This document shows, one piece after another, positions 62,501 through 64,000 of a DNA stretch of 64,000 nucleotides. The notes beneath the pieces are model-generated. The model did no database searches. It was not told where the DNA came from and was given only the letters and a program-made list of their open reading frames with translations. Made by a program: the position numbers and the translations under genes. How positions within the stretch are numbered: position 1 is the first letter of the stretch; every line of letters starts with the position of its first letter. The DNA comes from Streptomyces sp. DSM 15324 (GTDB lineage Bacteria > Actinomycetota > Actinomycetes > Streptomycetales > Streptomycetaceae). The stretch spans positions 398,525-462,524 of the forward strand of contig NZ_KQ949030.1 of assembly GCF_001514285.1 (NCBI RefSeq), read 5' to 3'.

Positions 62501-62726
62501 TGGTGGAGGTGTCGCGGACCGCGTTGAACCAGCGGCGGCAGCCCGCCGAGTGGCTCCAGCGTTCGGCGAACGGCCCCTTGGGGTTGTCGCGGAAGAACAG
62601 GTAACGGGCCCATTCCTGGTCGGACAGCTCCGCCGGGTTCTCCGGGTAGGGCACGTGAGCCTGGCCGCCGTAGTGGAACTCGGCCTCGTCACGGGGCCCG
62701 CACCAGGGGCAGGGGATGAGCAGCAT
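59523..62726 (-). CDS. soxDA: Sarcosine oxidase delta-alpha fusion protein
   Basis: A 1067-aa protein without internal stops. Residues 1-90 are a complete delta subunit with its zinc ligands Cys6, Cys9, His59 and Cys63 (MLLIPCPWCGPRDEAEFHYG; FAERWSHSAGCRRWF). A Pro/Ala-rich linker (about 90-135) joins it to the alpha subunit: HPTLGRIDRGTPLTFTFDGT, the NAD-binding GAGPAG at 255-260, the second Rossmann part with ATGAHERSLAF, and the C-terminal tetrahydrofolate-binding GCV-T domain (YPLTGEDMETAVLRECAAAR, YEINVSPWHALTLWEAVHEA). Normally soxD and soxA are separate genes. GGGAG precedes the ATG. The only in-frame GTG near the linker (VSENGAEALSG) has no ribosome site. Confidence 0.9.
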   Translation of the reverse strand: MLLIPCPWCGPRDEAEFHYGGQAHVPYPENPAELSDQEWARYLFFRDNPKGPFAERWSHSAGCRRWFNAVRDTSTNEILAVYRSGEERPQRLEPRPVTTQPRPPQPASPVSENGAEALSGRNGDPAAEPAAELRHPTLGRIDRGTPLTFTFDGTEYQGYRGDTLASALLANGVIQAATSIKLGRPRGIFSAGVEEPNAVIQIEAPFPEPMLPATAVELYDGLVASSLPGQGRLASEPDPARYDAVHAHCDLLIVGAGPAGLAAAAAAARSGARVILADDQPEPGGSLLGSGEHLDWVREVGALLEAAPEVRVLPRTTVFGHYDDNHLLAVERRTNHLGAAAPANTSRERVWRIRARRVVLATGAHERSLAFADNDRPGVMLAASARTYLHRHGVLPGRRAVVFTTNDSAYTAALDLRAAGVDVAAVVDTRTDAGEWGRRAAAAGIEVLTGHAVIGTEGEARLSAVTVAPFGETEGGREVAADLLLVSGGWNPVAHLFSQSGGRLRYDDTLGSFVPDTGRQAVEVAGSASGVLDLPTVLAQGAAAAARALEAEGHPFERPALPDVAAAPHTAPMHVFTVPGREGAPRFVDLQRDVTIEDLHRATGAGLRSVEHTKRYTTAGTANDQGKTSGVLASGVVAELLGVDVSALGTTTFRPPYVPVSFAALAGRDRGALSDPVRTTALHDWHVMQGALFENVGQWKRPWYYPLTGEDMETAVLRECAAAREGVAFMDASTLGKIDVQGPDAGVFLDLLYTNMMSTLKPGMIRYGVMCRPDGMVFDDGTVIRLTADRFLVTTTTGNAATVLDWMEEWLQTEWPHLRVHCTSVTEQWATVALVGPKSREVLGSLAPELAVGNDDFPFMAWRDTTVAGIEARVCRISFSGELAYEINVSPWHALTLWEAVHEAGTPYGITPYGTETMHVLRAEKGYPIIGQDTDGTITPQDLGMGWAVSKKKPDFLGKRSFARADTQRADRKHLVGLLPEDPADFLPEGTHLVADSVLPPPPVPMLGHVTSSYRSAALGRTFALALVKGGRDRIGERLYAPVGDRLVPVTVTGPVLFDPEGARRDG

Positions 62727-62756
62727 GGATCGGCTCCCAAAGAGTGCGGTGGTGTC

Positions 62757-63989
62757 CTAGTGGGCCACGGCGGCGGCGCCGTGCTCGTCGACGAGCGCGC
62801 CGGTGGTGAAACGGTCGAGCGAGAACGGCGCGTTCAGGGCGTGCGGGCTGTCGTGGGCGATGGTGTGGGCGTAGACCCAGCCCACGCCCGGCGTGGCCTT
62901 GAAACCGCCCGTGCCCCAGCCGCAGTTGAGGTAGAGACCGTCCACCGGGCTCAGGCCCACGATCGGCGAGGCGTCCGGACTCACGTCCACGATGCCGCCC
63001 CAGGTCCGCAGCACATGGGCCCGCGCGAAGACCGGGAACAGCTCCAGGGCCGCGGACATCTGCTCCTCGATGATGTGGAACGCCCCGCGCTGGGTGTAGG
63101 AGTTGTAGGCGTCGATGCCCGCCCCCATCACCAGCTCGCCCTTGTGCGCCTGGCTGACGTACACATGCACCGCGTTGGACATGACCACCGTCGGGTGCAC
63201 CGGCTCCAGCAGCTCGGAGACCAGCGCCTGGAGCGGGTGGCTCTGCACGGGAAGCTCGATCCCCGCCATCGCGGCCAGGACCGAGGTGTGGCCGGCCGAG
63301 CACAGGGCCACCTTGCCCGCCGCGATCGGCCCCAGGGTGGTCTGGACGCCGACCACCCGGCCACCGACCACGTCCAGGCCGGTGACCTCGCAGTTCTGGA
63401 TGATGTCCACACCCGCCGCGTCCGCCGACCGCGCGAAGCCCCACGCCACGTAGTCGTGCTTGGCGATACCCGCCCGCGGCTGATAGGTGGCGCCCAGGAC
63501 CGGATAGCGCACATCCGGCGAGATGTTCACGATCGGGCAGACTTCCTTGACCTGTTCGGCGTCGAGCCACTCCGCGTCGACCCCGTTGAGCCGGTTGGCC
63601 TCCACCCGGCGCACGCTGTCCCGCACGTCCTGGAGACTGTGCGCCAGGTTCAGCACGCCCCGCTGGGAGAACAGGATCGGATAGTCCAGCTCCTCCTCCA
63701 GGCCCTCCCAGAGTTTCAGGGCGTGCTCGTAGATACCCGCGCTCTCGTCCCACAGGTAGTTCGAGCGGATGATCGTGGTGTTGCGGGCCATGTTCCCGCC
63801 CGCCAGCCACCCTTTCTCCAGCACCGCCACATTGGTGATGCCGTGGTTCTTCACCAGATAGTGCGCGGTGGCCAGGCCGTGACCACCACCGCCCACGATC
63901 ACGACGTCGTACGACCGCTTCGGCTCGGGCGTCCGCCACAGCCAGTCGGGGTGGTCCGGAAGCTCTGCGCCGGGGGTACGAGGGCTCAT
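62757..63989 (-). CDS. soxB: Sarcosine oxidase beta subunit
   Basis: A 410-aa flavoprotein of the DAO family that holds the sarcosine-oxidising FAD and the covalent FMN. FAD motif VVIVGGGGHGLATAHYL (33-38 for the Gly core), acidic strand AVLEKGWLAGGNMARNTTII, and a His in AGIAKHDYVAWGF (His178) that is the candidate FMN attachment site. The end GLYLNCGWGTGGFKATPG is typical of the family. GGAGA precedes ATG 63989, which is close to the window edge. It leads the operon soxB-soxDA-soxG; any glyA or regulator upstream lies outside. Confidence 0.95.
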   Translation of the reverse strand: MSPRTPGAELPDHPDWLWRTPEPKRSYDVVIVGGGGHGLATAHYLVKNHGITNVAVLEKGWLAGGNMARNTTIIRSNYLWDESAGIYEHALKLWEGLEEELDYPILFSQRGVLNLAHSLQDVRDSVRRVEANRLNGVDAEWLDAEQVKEVCPIVNISPDVRYPVLGATYQPRAGIAKHDYVAWGFARSADAAGVDIIQNCEVTGLDVVGGRVVGVQTTLGPIAAGKVALCSAGHTSVLAAMAGIELPVQSHPLQALVSELLEPVHPTVVMSNAVHVYVSQAHKGELVMGAGIDAYNSYTQRGAFHIIEEQMSAALELFPVFARAHVLRTWGGIVDVSPDASPIVGLSPVDGLYLNCGWGTGGFKATPGVGWVYAHTIAHDSPHALNAPFSLDRFTTGALVDEHGAAAVAH

Positions 63990-64000
63990 CGGGCGTCTCC

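Overview
The window reads as a chromosome segment of a Streptomyces or a close relative. GC content is very high, coding frames show strong third-position GC, GTG and TTG starts are common, and the gene families are typical of the genus: DUF4331, PIG-L deacetylase, SpoIIE/RsbW-type regulators, short histidine kinases, a glutamine-synthetase-like gamma-glutamylating enzyme, and heterotetrameric sarcosine oxidase. No PKS/NRPS cluster, CRISPR array, tRNA, rRNA or phage module was seen.

Layout. (1) 1-3.9 kb: a partial unknown gene, a frameshifted DUF4331 gene, a TetR regulator beside a CYP102-like P450 remnant, and an IS630 transposase remnant. (2) 3.9-7.7 kb: an ABC-2 transporter divergent from a histidine kinase/response regulator pair. 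(3) 8-12.3 kb: tyrosine/homogentisate catabolism (hpd divergent from hmgA-ORF-fahA), with a short remnant of an acetoacetate CoA-transferase gene at the end. (4) 12.4-21.5 kb: a PIG-L deacetylase, then a catabolic island of two APC permeases, a gamma-glutamyl hydrolase, a GlnA4-like gamma-glutamyl ligase, an aldehyde dehydrogenase and an SDR. Its three transcription units share the motif AAAGGT-N10-ACC(T/A)TT. (5) 22-31.2 kb: a PAS/GAF/SpoIIE/RsbW phosphatase, a secreted alpha/beta hydrolase, a second kinase/regulator pair with a ruined ABC ATPase in front, and TPR-like proteins. (6) 31.3-33.3 kb: an arr rifampin ADP-ribosyltransferase with an IS5-type element immediately upstream of it. (7) 33.4-47.5 kb: unknown membrane and repeat proteins, a GNAT, a secreted GH32 levanase/inulinase with a large inserted domain pair, and several decayed genes around an AraC regulator. 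(8) 47.8-57.2 kb: two MFS transporters, a HAD-like protein, a secreted PI-PLC-like protein, an ECF sigma factor with a membrane partner, and a LacI regulator beside the scar of a lost sugar operon. (9) 57.2-64 kb: a Ser/Thr kinase and a sarcosine oxidase operon soxB-soxDA-soxG in which delta and alpha are one continuous protein.

How genes work together. Tyrosine is taken via 4-hydroxyphenylpyruvate and homogentisate to fumarate and acetoacetate (Hpd, HmgA, FahA). The island at 13.4-21.5 kb fits uptake of an amine such as ethanolamine, gamma-glutamylation, two-step oxidation, and hydrolysis back to glutamate plus product. Sarcosine oxidase, at the other end, demethylates sarcosine with tetrahydrofolate.

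The most striking global feature is the number of damaged genes: at least a dozen with frameshifts, internal deletions or in-frame stops. Several sit beside an intact regulator or operator that has lost its partner. Some of these may be homopolymer sequencing errors, and that should be checked before biology is built on them.
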